Source: Pseudomonas cichorii
Lineage (GTDB): Bacteria; Pseudomonadota; Gammaproteobacteria; Pseudomonadales; Pseudomonadaceae
Length of the DNA: 64,000 nucleotides
Assembly: GCF_018343775.1 (NCBI RefSeq)
Contig: NZ_CP074349.1
Coordinates: 3,338,001 to 3,402,000, forward strand
Direction: 5' to 3'
The position numbers were made by a program, and so were the translations under genes. Shown here one piece after another: positions 54,101-61,872 of this stretch; the first letter of the stretch is position 1; each line of letters begins with the position of its first letter. The notes under the pieces were generated by a model, which was not told where the DNA came from, did no database searches, and worked only from the letters and a program-made list of their open reading frames with translations.

Positions 54101-54279
54101 ATCGCAGCGACGCCGACATCATCGCCGAGACACTGATGATCGACGACAACATCGAAAGCAACGTCCTGGATCAATCCTTCGACCGTAAGGACGTAAGGCT
54201 GCAGCTCTACACCATGTTGAGCGCTGAAGGCGGTGCCTCCAACTATTGGCTCGACAGCGGGAGCGTGAGTCCGAAATGA
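51142..54279 (+). CDS. srfB: SrfB-family protein (Hsp70/actin-type ATPase fold)
   Basis: A 1045-residue cytoplasmic protein of the virulence factor SrfB family. Motifs of the actin/Hsp70 ATPase fold are visible: phosphate-1 DVGNSRTCG near residue 279, phosphate-2 DIGGGTTDLVI near 594, and an adenosine-type motif LLLTGRPSRLPGVQAYI near 796. This implies nucleotide-driven conformational work, perhaps chaperone-like or in complex assembly. It has no signal peptide or membrane segment. The start is ATG at 51142, 11 bp after the srfA stop. It overlaps srfC by 4 bp, so the three products are likely made in fixed ratio. The biochemical role of SrfB is not established. Confidence 0.9.
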   Translation: MLPELTQFEETVHLINDSGLQFMDFAVKLDLRNEPAGRFARMGNTLIARLLQNQESKQYFHFGPVGTASQSGERLAQSQAQERLISEVDDEDLTLSMQTSLRLLDGLWLPVPFFRFLPPERYDEGPTNWARARLVELEQADVDGNTHRLTLAFDTRAMASAAGMQYLAPTRDDINAGSSFRLACHARQSRWFLDQKWVQDWLAEIYREGNKHRPGEDVDEELVEQRHIGHYLNLLSLMARPIPEQRTSEPARIEVPEVKLTANGVDSIDPPIPVDLVLDVGNSRTCGILIENHGQSGDGMKHNYILQIRDLVRSERVYNQPFESRIEFSQAAFGKENFSVQSGRHDAFQWPTIARVGVEAGRLSARRRGTEGSTGLSSPKRYLWDENAYTHGWRFNNSYVQTDNEPKATAAPFSHKITKLGQAFYKLKNEDDRLPAFSPQYSRSSLMTFMLAEVLTQALSQINSPAQRTRMGHTQRPRQLSSITLTVPPGMPQVERSLLNDRLLQALALVWKCMGWHEGDLDPSKAKGLNSPVPAPRVPLPRVKVEWDEATCGQLVYLYTEIRENFAGHAQEFFDTLARPDKANREQITLASIDIGGGTTDLVITDYALERGAEHASGSNVSIIPEQRFRDSFKVAGDDILLDIIQRFVLPPLEQALKDFGVVSPRSLLSRLCGDESTSAQDAILRQQLNLQVFVPLGLRLLKDYEAYDPELPSPVHDYSFAELLEKDAISERIHEYVAGGVRRIDGGRDGFDLGKVVLRIDLPAIHQAFLKGQINLSKILDALCEVVFQYPCDALLLTGRPSRLPGVQAYIRRKVPLPPGRIVPMNGYRTGGWYPFHRNGQIDDPKSTAAVGAMLCLLSEQRKVSNFYFSVGRLKPYSTMRHIGKLDENNLVIDHDMLYRDVIKSDAQGNEFLQLHEPQLEGPQLRVLGKTRLGYRQLNAERWVAAPLYLIELTERGTRKLVGKPTTDGKEACLLLRFRVESADADRSDADIIAETLMIDDNIESNVLDQSFDRKDVRLQLYTMLSAEGGASNYWLDSGSVSPK

Positions 54280-56969
54280 CTACTCTGACCACCGAACAGA
54301 TTCAACTCGCACTCGCATGGACATCGGTACACAAGGGCGCTGGCCTGGCCCTGGACTGGGTGGAAGAAGTGGCGGGCAAAGTCGAGGAAGTGGCGGCCAA
54401 GGCTGTCCCGCTCAATCGCGACCTGCACCGTGCCCGCAATCTGGCACGCAGTCTGGGTCGAGTCTCCACCACCCCCATGGGCATAGGTTTCTTCGGTTTG
54501 TCCCAGGCAGGCAAGAGCTACCTGATTTCGGCTCTGGCCGCAGACAGCAAGGGCCAGCTTCTGACCCAGTTCGGCACCCAGTCACTGGACTTCATCAAGC
54601 ATGTAAATCCGGTGGGCGGCGGCAAGGAGGCCACCGGTCTGGTCACTCGCTTCACGCGCCGCGCAGAACCCGGCAAGGACCCTCAGTTTCCGGTGGAGTT
54701 ACGGCTGTTTCGTGAGGTCGAGATCGCCATTATTCTGGCCAATGCCTGGTTCGAGGACTTCGACCATCAGCGCCTGAACAGTCAGATCACCGATGCGCAC
54801 ATCGACGCTCTGCTGCAGCGCTTTGAAGATCACGCGGCCACGCAAGCGACGCCGGGTGTCAGCAGTGACGATGTCGTACTGCTCTGGGATTATCTGGAAC
54901 ACAACTACCCCAACGCCGTGCGCCCGCTGAATGCCCGCTACTGGCAACGGGTAGTCAAGCTGGCGCCAATGTTGTCGGTTCGTGAACGCGCCCAGTTGTT
55001 CTCCCTGCTGTGGGGCGGCATCAACAAGATGACCGAAACCTACGAGCAACTGGCAGCCGCCCTGCACCGCCTGGGTCTGGCCGAAACGGTCTTCGCGCCG
55101 ATCTCGGCGCTGGTCAGCGAGCGTGACGGCCAGATGATCCAGACCAACAGCATCATCAACGTGGACATCCTCAGCCGCTTGGGCGGTAGCGGGGACAGTG
55201 CACTGGAAGTCCGCCCGACCCATGAAGGCAACCTGGGGGCACCTGTGTCGGTGAGCAGAGCCGAACTGGCAGCACTCACCAACGAGCTGATTTTCCGTCT
55301 GGACAACGAACCGGCCAACGCCATCGTCAACAGCGTCGACCTTCTGGACTTCCCCGGCTATCGCAGTCGCCAGAAGCTGATGAGCATCGACGAAGCCAGT
55401 GAAGTGGACAGCAGCGGCGCAACCAACAACCCGGTTGCCAAACTGCTGCTGCGCGGCAAGGTCGCTTACCTGTTCGAGCGCTACACCAATGAGCAGGAAA
55501 TGAACGCGCTGGTCATGTGCACCAGCAGCTTCAAGCAAAGCGAAGTGGTCAGCGTGGGGCCGGTGCTCAAGAGCTGGATCGACAAGACCCAGGGCGCCAG
55601 TGCCCAGGAGCGCGATGGCCGGGCCAGCGGGTTGATATGGGCCTTGACCATGTGTGACGGCTTCATCGGCAGCGCGCTGAACGGCGAAACCGTGCAGTTC
55701 CCCGAGTCCTGCGACAACATGCTCAAGCTGACCATGATCGAGCGCTTCGGCAACGAAGAGTGGATGAAACAGTGGGGCAACACGCCGTTCAAGAACACCT
55801 ATCTGGTGCGCAAGCCACGCTTCAAGACAAGCTTCATCGACCTGGCAGCCGATGGTGAAGAACTCGGTTTCAACGACTCATCCAAAGTCGCCTTGCAGGC
55901 TTTGCAGGCAGCATTCGGCAACAACGAACTGGTCAAGCGCCATGTCGCCGAACCGCTGGATGCCTGGCAGGCGATGCTCAAGCTCAACGATGGCGGTATG
56001 AGCCGCTTCAGTAGTGCCTTCACGCCAGTGGCTAATATCAACTTCAAGCTGCAGCGTATCTCAGAACAGCTGGATGACTTGATGGTGAAGTTGCTGCCGC
56101 GCCTGGAGGAGTACTACGAGGCTGGCGGTGAAGACGAACGGGGCAAGAAAAAAGCCATTGCCAACCTGATCGTGCGCCCCTTCGCCACCACCAAGCACGG
56201 TAAATACGTACTGGGTGAACTGCTCGCCTACATGGCGGTGCCGGAAGATCAGTTGCGCGATCTCTATCTGAACGGCGACTTCGACAGCCCGGCTACCGAA
56301 ACCACCGATGCGGCCCCGGCCGACAGTGCCCCGGAAGTGGAATACGACATTTTCGGCGACGCTGTCACCCCGGCAGCCGAAGCGCCACCTGTCGCAGTGG
56401 CCGTGCCGCAATACCAGAGCCATGAGCACCGCTTTGCCCGTGCGGCATTCAACCTGTGGGCAACGCACTTGCGTGGCCTCAGCCGGCGCCAGCATTTGCT
56501 GGACCAACTGGAGTTGCCGTCCGACGCCATTGCCTTGCTGGTCAAGGAACTGGTGGTCTGCGCCGAACGTCTGGATGTGCCCTTGCAACTGAGCCAGGCC
56601 TTGCTCAAGCGTGCCCAGAGCGGCGTGCGCAGAGAAAACCTGGTTCAGCGCCAGGTGCTGACGGCACAACTGCTGCTCGACGATTTTACCGCCTGGTTCG
56701 GTCATACCGCCCAGCCAGCCAGCCAACGGCCTGCCGGCCTGCTGGGCGCAAAGCAGCCGCTGTTTTCTTTCTATCAGAAGGAAATGCCCGGTCGCTTCCC
56801 GCTTCTGGCACCGCAAGCCGACGACCAGAGCGTGATCTTCGCCGACGACTGGATTTCCGGCATTGCCATTCACACCCAGAACAATGTGGGCCATCGCAAG
56901 GGCAAAGAAATCACGCCCGAGCAGAATGAGGCCCTGGGCCGCGTCATCCAGGCCTTCAAAGCGAGATAA
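54276..56969 (+). CDS. srfC: SrfC-family protein (large P-loop GTPase-like)
   Basis: An 897-residue protein of the virulence factor SrfC family. A P-loop, GFFGLSQAGKSYLISAL, lies near residues 71-87 with GLSQAGKS as the Walker A/G1 motif. LLDFPGYRS near 359 resembles a dynamin-type G3 motif (DxPG). These suggest a dynamin-like GTPase, which would couple nucleotide hydrolysis to membrane or complex remodelling. The middle and C-terminal thirds are helical, with an acidic Pro-rich linker near 675-710. The ATG overlaps the srfB stop. The GTPase reading is inference from motifs. Confidence 0.88.
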   Translation: MTTLTTEQIQLALAWTSVHKGAGLALDWVEEVAGKVEEVAAKAVPLNRDLHRARNLARSLGRVSTTPMGIGFFGLSQAGKSYLISALAADSKGQLLTQFGTQSLDFIKHVNPVGGGKEATGLVTRFTRRAEPGKDPQFPVELRLFREVEIAIILANAWFEDFDHQRLNSQITDAHIDALLQRFEDHAATQATPGVSSDDVVLLWDYLEHNYPNAVRPLNARYWQRVVKLAPMLSVRERAQLFSLLWGGINKMTETYEQLAAALHRLGLAETVFAPISALVSERDGQMIQTNSIINVDILSRLGGSGDSALEVRPTHEGNLGAPVSVSRAELAALTNELIFRLDNEPANAIVNSVDLLDFPGYRSRQKLMSIDEASEVDSSGATNNPVAKLLLRGKVAYLFERYTNEQEMNALVMCTSSFKQSEVVSVGPVLKSWIDKTQGASAQERDGRASGLIWALTMCDGFIGSALNGETVQFPESCDNMLKLTMIERFGNEEWMKQWGNTPFKNTYLVRKPRFKTSFIDLAADGEELGFNDSSKVALQALQAAFGNNELVKRHVAEPLDAWQAMLKLNDGGMSRFSSAFTPVANINFKLQRISEQLDDLMVKLLPRLEEYYEAGGEDERGKKKAIANLIVRPFATTKHGKYVLGELLAYMAVPEDQLRDLYLNGDFDSPATETTDAAPADSAPEVEYDIFGDAVTPAAEAPPVAVAVPQYQSHEHRFARAAFNLWATHLRGLSRRQHLLDQLELPSDAIALLVKELVVCAERLDVPLQLSQALLKRAQSGVRRENLVQRQVLTAQLLLDDFTAWFGHTAQPASQRPAGLLGAKQPLFSFYQKEMPGRFPLLAPQADDQSVIFADDWISGIAIHTQNNVGHRKGKEITPEQNEALGRVIQAFKAR

Positions 56970-56972
56970 CTC

Positions 56973-57989
56973 ATGTCCATCACGATCAAGCTCACTCCCT
57001 TGGCCAGTCCGGCTCCCGGACGCGCCTTTCTTCAAGTACGTGGTTGGGAGCATGATGCTGGCAACCTGGAGTTCGCCATCCAGCGCAATCAGGATGATTA
57101 CTACCTGCAGCATGACCAGCAATGGGGCAATGCGCCCTGCTGGTTCGCCCAGCACTTCGTGGAAGATGCCGACGGCGACTCGATCAGCTATGAAGCTGGC
57201 CCGGAAATCGTCGATCCGTTGCTGCTGAGCTCTGTGACGAGCATCTTCAACTTTCGCCTGCGCAGCCCGGACGGCAGCGCTGAAGATGAAAACCCCATGC
57301 GCCTTGCTCCCGGCCTGAACTCATCCCTGGCGGTGAGTGCAACCAATGTGGGTGCAGCGCAAACGACTGTCAGCCTTGGGCAGCCTTCGGTAATACCGCA
57401 ACCGGTTGTCGAGCCCGTGGCCGAACAGCCAGAGGAAGTACAACCGCTACCCGAACCCATCGCCGAACCACCGACACCGGCCAAAAGCCGCACGGCCCTG
57501 CTGCTGATCGGCGTTCTGGTCTTGCTGGTTATCGCGGCGGGCTTGTGGTTCTGGCTCAAGAAGCCTGTGACTCCCGAAGCCGTTGCACCTGTAACGACTC
57601 CGGCAGTCGTCGCAGAACCGGTGCCCGCCCCGGCCGTAGCCGCGGTTCCTTGTAGCATCGAAGCATTGAGCAAAGAGACTGAACTGAACTTTGTCCAGAG
57701 CTGCATCAAACAGGCACCCGACAGCGCGACGCTGCTCAAGGTCATCGAGCTGGCCAAGGCCAACAAGCAATGTGGCGTCGCGCAGCGGCTGTACGCCAAC
57801 CGCGCCCAGGCAGGCAATGTCGAAGTGGCTCAGGCCTATGCCCGCGAGTACGACCCCAAGTACCTGCAACCCAGCGCCTGCTTCACCACTGCGGACAATG
57901 CCACTGCCGCTTACTGGTACGAGACCATCCTCAGCTATCAGGCCGACAACGCTGAAGCAGCAGAGCGTCTGAAGGAGCTCAAACCGTGA
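56973..57989 (+). CDS. single-pass membrane protein of the srf operon, unknown function
   Basis: A 338-residue protein I cannot name. Residues 1-115 form a compact beta-rich cytoplasmic domain (GRAFLQVRGWEHDAGNLEFA, then WGNAPCWFAQHFVED). A Pro/Glu-rich linker follows, then one membrane helix near 173-193 (LLLIGVLVLLVIAAGLWFWL). The periplasmic tail of about 145 residues is helical and repeat-like (CIKQAPDSATLLKVIELAKA, NVEVAQAYAREYDPKYLQPS), reminiscent of tetratricopeptide/Sel1 adaptors. It overlaps the next gene by 4 bp. It may link cytoplasmic SrfB/SrfC to the periplasmic VWA protein. Confidence 0.75.
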   Translation: MSITIKLTPLASPAPGRAFLQVRGWEHDAGNLEFAIQRNQDDYYLQHDQQWGNAPCWFAQHFVEDADGDSISYEAGPEIVDPLLLSSVTSIFNFRLRSPDGSAEDENPMRLAPGLNSSLAVSATNVGAAQTTVSLGQPSVIPQPVVEPVAEQPEEVQPLPEPIAEPPTPAKSRTALLLIGVLVLLVIAAGLWFWLKKPVTPEAVAPVTTPAVVAEPVPAPAVAAVPCSIEALSKETELNFVQSCIKQAPDSATLLKVIELAKANKQCGVAQRLYANRAQAGNVEVAQAYAREYDPKYLQPSACFTTADNATAAYWYETILSYQADNAEAAERLKELKP

Positions 57990-59971
57990 TCCTGCGCAAC
58001 GTCTCCCTGACACTCGCCACCTGCCTGTGCTTGAGCAGTGGCTACGCCCTGGCCGCCGACAAACCGCTGCTGCAGGAAGGCAAGAAGACTCTGTTCCAGC
58101 GCGTACTCACCACGCCCGGATGTCACTTGAGCACTGCTGCCGGTGGTACTCCCGGCGCGGAGCAACCGGCGTTCAGCCGTTTCTATGTTTACGAGCATGC
58201 CACCGCAGGCAATGCAGAGTGGCTGAAGGTCGGCCCGGACAGTTTCGGCAAGACCAGCGGCTGGTTGCCCGCTGCCTGCACCGTGGACTGGAAGATGCAG
58301 TTGACCCTGGCCTTCACTAACCCGGCCAACCGCGACCGCTTGATGTTCTTCAAGGAGCGCAAGACCCTGGAAGGCATCCTCGACGCGCCGGACCCGGTGA
58401 GTCATGTTGCCCCGCTGCGGGCCAAGCTCAAGCAGAACACGCTTGCGCCGGGCGTACTGGCTCAGGAGCCTGAATACTTCATCGACATGCACAAGCAGTT
58501 CTACCTGCTGCCGGTTCTCAGTGGCGAAGAAGTCATGACCGAAGCAGGCTTTCGCACACGCATTCTCAATGTTGCCTCGGTCAGCAAGGCTGATCCGGCA
58601 AACGCCGTGCCAGCAGGCCAGGCCGGTGCAGTACAGGGTCAGGGCCAGCTACCTCCAGACGCTGCCAGCCAGCTCAAGGAGTTCAGCGCCGCCGTCGTGT
58701 TCGTGATCGATTCGACCATTTCCATGGACCCTTACATCGAACGCACTCGCGAAGCCATCAGCAAGGTCTACGCGCAGATCGCCAAGGAAAACCTTGGGCG
58801 CCAGGTGAAGTTCGGCCTGGTGGCGTTCCGCTCCAGCACCCAGGCAGTACCGGGGCTGGAATACGTCACCAAGATGTATGCCGACCCCAATACCGTGAAA
58901 GATGGTGATGACTTCCTGGCCAAGGCCGCTGATCTGAAGCAGGCGAAAGTATCGAGCAAAAGCTTTGACGAAGACTCGTATGCAGGGGTCATGCAGGCCA
59001 TCGAACAAGTGGACTGGAGCCCCTTCGGCGCCCGCTATGTGGTGCTGATTACCGATGCAGGTGCTCTGGAAGGCGACGACAAGCTGTCCAAGACTGGCCT
59101 GAATGCCGAACAGGTACGCATCGAGGCCAGCAACCCTGGCGTGGCCATCTACACCCTGCACTTGAAAACAGCCGCAGGCGTCAAGGATCACGCCAAGGCC
59201 GAAGCCCAGTATCAGGCGCTGTCCACCTATACCGGCACCAACACCTCGCTGTACTACCCGGTGGATGCCGGCGACCTGAATACATTTGGCAGCAAGGTCG
59301 ACACGCTGGCCAGTGCGATTACCAGCCAGGTGAAAGCCGCCTACATGGGCGACGATGCCATTGGCAGCGCCATGAACGCCAAGGCCACCCCCGCCGAACA
59401 GAAAATGCTCGACGATGCGGCGCTGATCGGTCATGCCATGCGCCTGGCCTATCTGGGTGAGAAAACCGGTACCCAGGCACCGCCGGTATTTCAGGCGTGG
59501 ATTGCCGACCGTGACCCGATCAAGCAGAACGTCCCGACCACGGATGTGCGGGTGCTGCTGACCAAGGCGCAACTCAGCGACCTCAGCGACGTGCTGAAGA
59601 AAATCCTCGATGCCGCCAACGAAGGCCTGATTTCTCCGAGCGAGATGTTCGATCGCCTGCGTTCGGTTGCCGCCACCATGGGCACCGATCCCAATCAGCT
59701 CAAGCAGAACGGCACCGCCAAGCTGTCGGAACTGGGCGTGCTGGGGGAATACCTGGAAGACCTGCCCTATCACAGCGAAGTGCTGAACCTAGATGAGGAA
59801 ACCTGGAAAAGCTGGGATGGTCTGGCTCAGGAAAAATTCATCCGCACCCTGTCGACCAAGCTGCGCCATTACCAGGTGTACAACGCCGATGTGGACCGCT
59901 GGGTATCACTGGCAGAAGGCAGCGACGCCCGTGACAACGTTTACCCCGTGCCGCTGGAAATGATGCCCTGA
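57986..59971 (+). CDS. secreted VWA-domain protein resembling the periplasmic half of PpkA
   Basis: A 661-residue protein with a signal peptide (TLATCLCLSSGYALA). An N-terminal domain of about 170 residues is followed by a von Willebrand A domain with the MIDAS start VIDSTISM near 241-248, FGLVAFRSS near 277 and LITDAGALEGD near 354. A long helical C-terminal region follows. The order and text of the VWA part resemble, from memory, the C-terminal periplasmic region of the T6SS kinase PpkA, but the kinase and membrane helix of PpkA are absent. The start is GTG overlapping the upstream stop codon. MIDAS domains bind protein partners in a metal-dependent way; the partner here may be the TagR-like protein. 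Confidence 0.8.
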   Translation: MILRNVSLTLATCLCLSSGYALAADKPLLQEGKKTLFQRVLTTPGCHLSTAAGGTPGAEQPAFSRFYVYEHATAGNAEWLKVGPDSFGKTSGWLPAACTVDWKMQLTLAFTNPANRDRLMFFKERKTLEGILDAPDPVSHVAPLRAKLKQNTLAPGVLAQEPEYFIDMHKQFYLLPVLSGEEVMTEAGFRTRILNVASVSKADPANAVPAGQAGAVQGQGQLPPDAASQLKEFSAAVVFVIDSTISMDPYIERTREAISKVYAQIAKENLGRQVKFGLVAFRSSTQAVPGLEYVTKMYADPNTVKDGDDFLAKAADLKQAKVSSKSFDEDSYAGVMQAIEQVDWSPFGARYVVLITDAGALEGDDKLSKTGLNAEQVRIEASNPGVAIYTLHLKTAAGVKDHAKAEAQYQALSTYTGTNTSLYYPVDAGDLNTFGSKVDTLASAITSQVKAAYMGDDAIGSAMNAKATPAEQKMLDDAALIGHAMRLAYLGEKTGTQAPPVFQAWIADRDPIKQNVPTTDVRVLLTKAQLSDLSDVLKKILDAANEGLISPSEMFDRLRSVAATMGTDPNQLKQNGTAKLSELGVLGEYLEDLPYHSEVLNLDEETWKSWDGLAQEKFIRTLSTKLRHYQVYNADVDRWVSLAEGSDARDNVYPVPLEMMP

Positions 59972-59972
59972 C

Positions 59973-60665
59973 ATGCTTCGGATCAAGGGACTGAAGATAC
60001 AGCGAGGAACCGGCTCGAACGCGCACCGGGTTCATGTGCCCGAGTTGAACCTGGCACGCGGCGCAGTGCTGGCGATTACCGGCGAGAGCGGATGCGGCAA
60101 AAGCACACTGCTCGAAACCCTGGGTCTGCTGCTGGCTCCCGAAGCCCTTGGTCAGTATCGCCTGGGCAATCAGGATATTGCTGCCCTGCTGGCCGCCGAC
60201 GATCAAGTGGCCCTGGCCGATGTACGCGCCCGCTCACTGGGTTTTGTGCTGCAAAGCGGCGGGCTGCTGCCGTTCCTCAAGGTCAGGGACAACATCAACC
60301 TGCCCAGACGCCTGCTGGGGCTGAGCAACAAAAGCGCTCATGTAGAGCGAGCCATCGACGCTCTGCATCTGGGCCCCTTGCTGGACAAGCTGCCTCAGGC
60401 TTTGTCCATCGGCGAGCGGCAGCGGGTTGCCTGCGTGCGCGCCATTGCCCATCAACCACAACTCTTGCTGGCCGACGAACCCACCGCGGCACTCGACCCC
60501 CACAACGCGCGGCAACTGTTCGAGTTGCTGCTGGGGCTGGTGGACGAACTGGGCCTCAGCGCGCTGGTGGTCTCCCATGACTGGAGTCTTGTAGGCAGCT
60601 TCGGCCTGCCGCGCCTGAATGCCGTCAACCTGCCAGGGGAGACGCGCTTTGAAACAGTCCATTGA
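59973..60665 (+). CDS. ABC transporter ATPase, TagT/LolD/MacB-like
   Basis: A 230-residue ATPase. Walker A is GESGCGKSTLLETLG near residue 35, a Q-loop follows (GFVLQSGGLLPFLKV), the signature is SIGERQRVACVRAI near 147 with Ser-Ile-Gly in place of the usual LSGG, Walker B is LLADEPTAALDP near 167, and the His switch is in VVSHDW. It belongs to the mechanotransmission class (MacB/LolD/FtsE), which moves no small solute. With the next three genes it matches the order tagT-tagS-tagR-tagQ. It starts 1 bp after the VWA stop codon. Confidence 0.85.
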   Translation: MLRIKGLKIQRGTGSNAHRVHVPELNLARGAVLAITGESGCGKSTLLETLGLLLAPEALGQYRLGNQDIAALLAADDQVALADVRARSLGFVLQSGGLLPFLKVRDNINLPRRLLGLSNKSAHVERAIDALHLGPLLDKLPQALSIGERQRVACVRAIAHQPQLLLADEPTAALDPHNARQLFELLLGLVDELGLSALVVSHDWSLVGSFGLPRLNAVNLPGETRFETVH

Positions 60666-61872
60666 ACGCCTCTGCCTGTTGGCAGGCCTGGCTCTGGCCG
60701 ACCTCTGGCATGACCGAAAGGTGTCCTTGTGCATAGCGGCCTCGCTGGTGGCAGTGATCGCTCCCCTATTGTTGTTATTCGGGCTCAAACATGGCGTGGT
60801 CAGCCAGTTGCAGGACGAGTTGTTGCGCGACCCGCGCAATCTGGAAATCAAGCTGTTGAGCAGCGGCAACTATGACCAGCATTGGCTGAACACACTGCAA
60901 CAGAGGCCGGAAACCGGCTTTGCCCTGGGCATGACCCGCTCGCTCAATACCCAGGCTGACCTGATCGGCAGCAAAGGCCGTTTTGTCGATAACACCGAAG
61001 TCATTCCCACCGCTGTCGCAGACCCGCTATTGAACATGCCTGCCAGCGCACTCCTGCCCGGCCAGGTGATTCTCAGCTCTGCAGCTGCCGAACGCCTTTC
61101 CCTGAGGGTCGGCGATACCCTGCGCCTGCGTGTGCAACGGCGTCTGGACGGCGCTCTGGAAAGAGGCGAAACCACTCTGACGCTGGTTGCCACCCTGCCT
61201 GCTGCGGGCTTTTCGCGCCCGGCAGCATTCGTCTATCCCGACCTGCTGCTGCAACTGGAACGTTTTCGTGATGGCTATGCGGTCGATGCCCTGGGTGCCA
61301 CAAGCGGTCAGTCAGCAGAACACCTGGCGCCCCGCTATGCCCGCGCTCGCCTGTATGCACGGGACATAGAGAGTGTCGCGCCGCTGGAGCGCTGGCTGAA
61401 CGCGCAGCACATCGAAACCGGCAGTCGACTGGCCGACATCGAGAATGTCAAAGCGATAAACCACGTGCTGGGCGTGATCTTCGGGGTGATTGCCGGTGCG
61501 GCCCTGCTGGGCTGTATCGCTTCGCTGGTGGGTGCCTTTCTCGCCAATATCGACCGTAAGCGTCGCAGCCTGGCATTGCTGAGACTGCTGGGTTTTACCG
61601 GCCCGGCGGTTGCCGGTTACGTGGTCATGCAAGCCGTCGTGCTGGCATTGGCGGGCTACCTCGGCGGCCTGTGTTTCTACCTTGCTGGCAGTCAGGCTTT
61701 CAACCAGTTGCTGGGTGGTCAGCGCATCACCGGCAGTTTCGTTTGCCATATCACCCCTTTGCACGGCCTGGCAGCGCTGGCGCTCGCCCTTGCGGTCGCG
61801 GCGCTGGTCGCGCTGGTCGGTGCCACACGGGCTATCAGAATCCAACCTGCGGAGAGTCTTCGTGAACTCTAG
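60649..61872 (+). CDS. FtsX/MacB-type ABC permease, TagS-like
   Basis: A 407-residue inner-membrane protein. One N-terminal membrane helix (CIAASLVAVIAPLLLLFGL) is followed by a large periplasmic domain of about 230 residues and then three C-terminal helices (HVLGVIFGVIAGAALLGCIA, VMQAVVLALAGYLGGLCFYL, ALALALAVAALVALVGATRA). This 1+3 topology is that of MacB/LolC/TagS. The start is TTG at 60649 with AGGGGAG at good spacing, overlapping the ATPase gene by 17 bp. It is predicted to form, with the TagT-like ATPase, a transducer that passes ATP-driven motion to periplasmic partners. Confidence 0.85.
   Translation: MKQSIERLCLLAGLALADLWHDRKVSLCIAASLVAVIAPLLLLFGLKHGVVSQLQDELLRDPRNLEIKLLSSGNYDQHWLNTLQQRPETGFALGMTRSLNTQADLIGSKGRFVDNTEVIPTAVADPLLNMPASALLPGQVILSSAAAERLSLRVGDTLRLRVQRRLDGALERGETTLTLVATLPAAGFSRPAAFVYPDLLLQLERFRDGYAVDALGATSGQSAEHLAPRYARARLYARDIESVAPLERWLNAQHIETGSRLADIENVKAINHVLGVIFGVIAGAALLGCIASLVGAFLANIDRKRRSLALLRLLGFTGPAVAGYVVMQAVVLALAGYLGGLCFYLAGSQAFNQLLGGQRITGSFVCHITPLHGLAALALALAVAALVALVGATRAIRIQPAESLREL

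Noticed and set aside
52732..54174. 480-codon open frame on the minus strand within srfB
   Set aside because: It is a shadow of srfB, which shows ATPase motifs throughout this stretch.
58649..59773. 374-codon minus-strand frame within the VWA gene
   Set aside because: It is the shadow of the VWA coding sequence, and no promoter or start context supports it.
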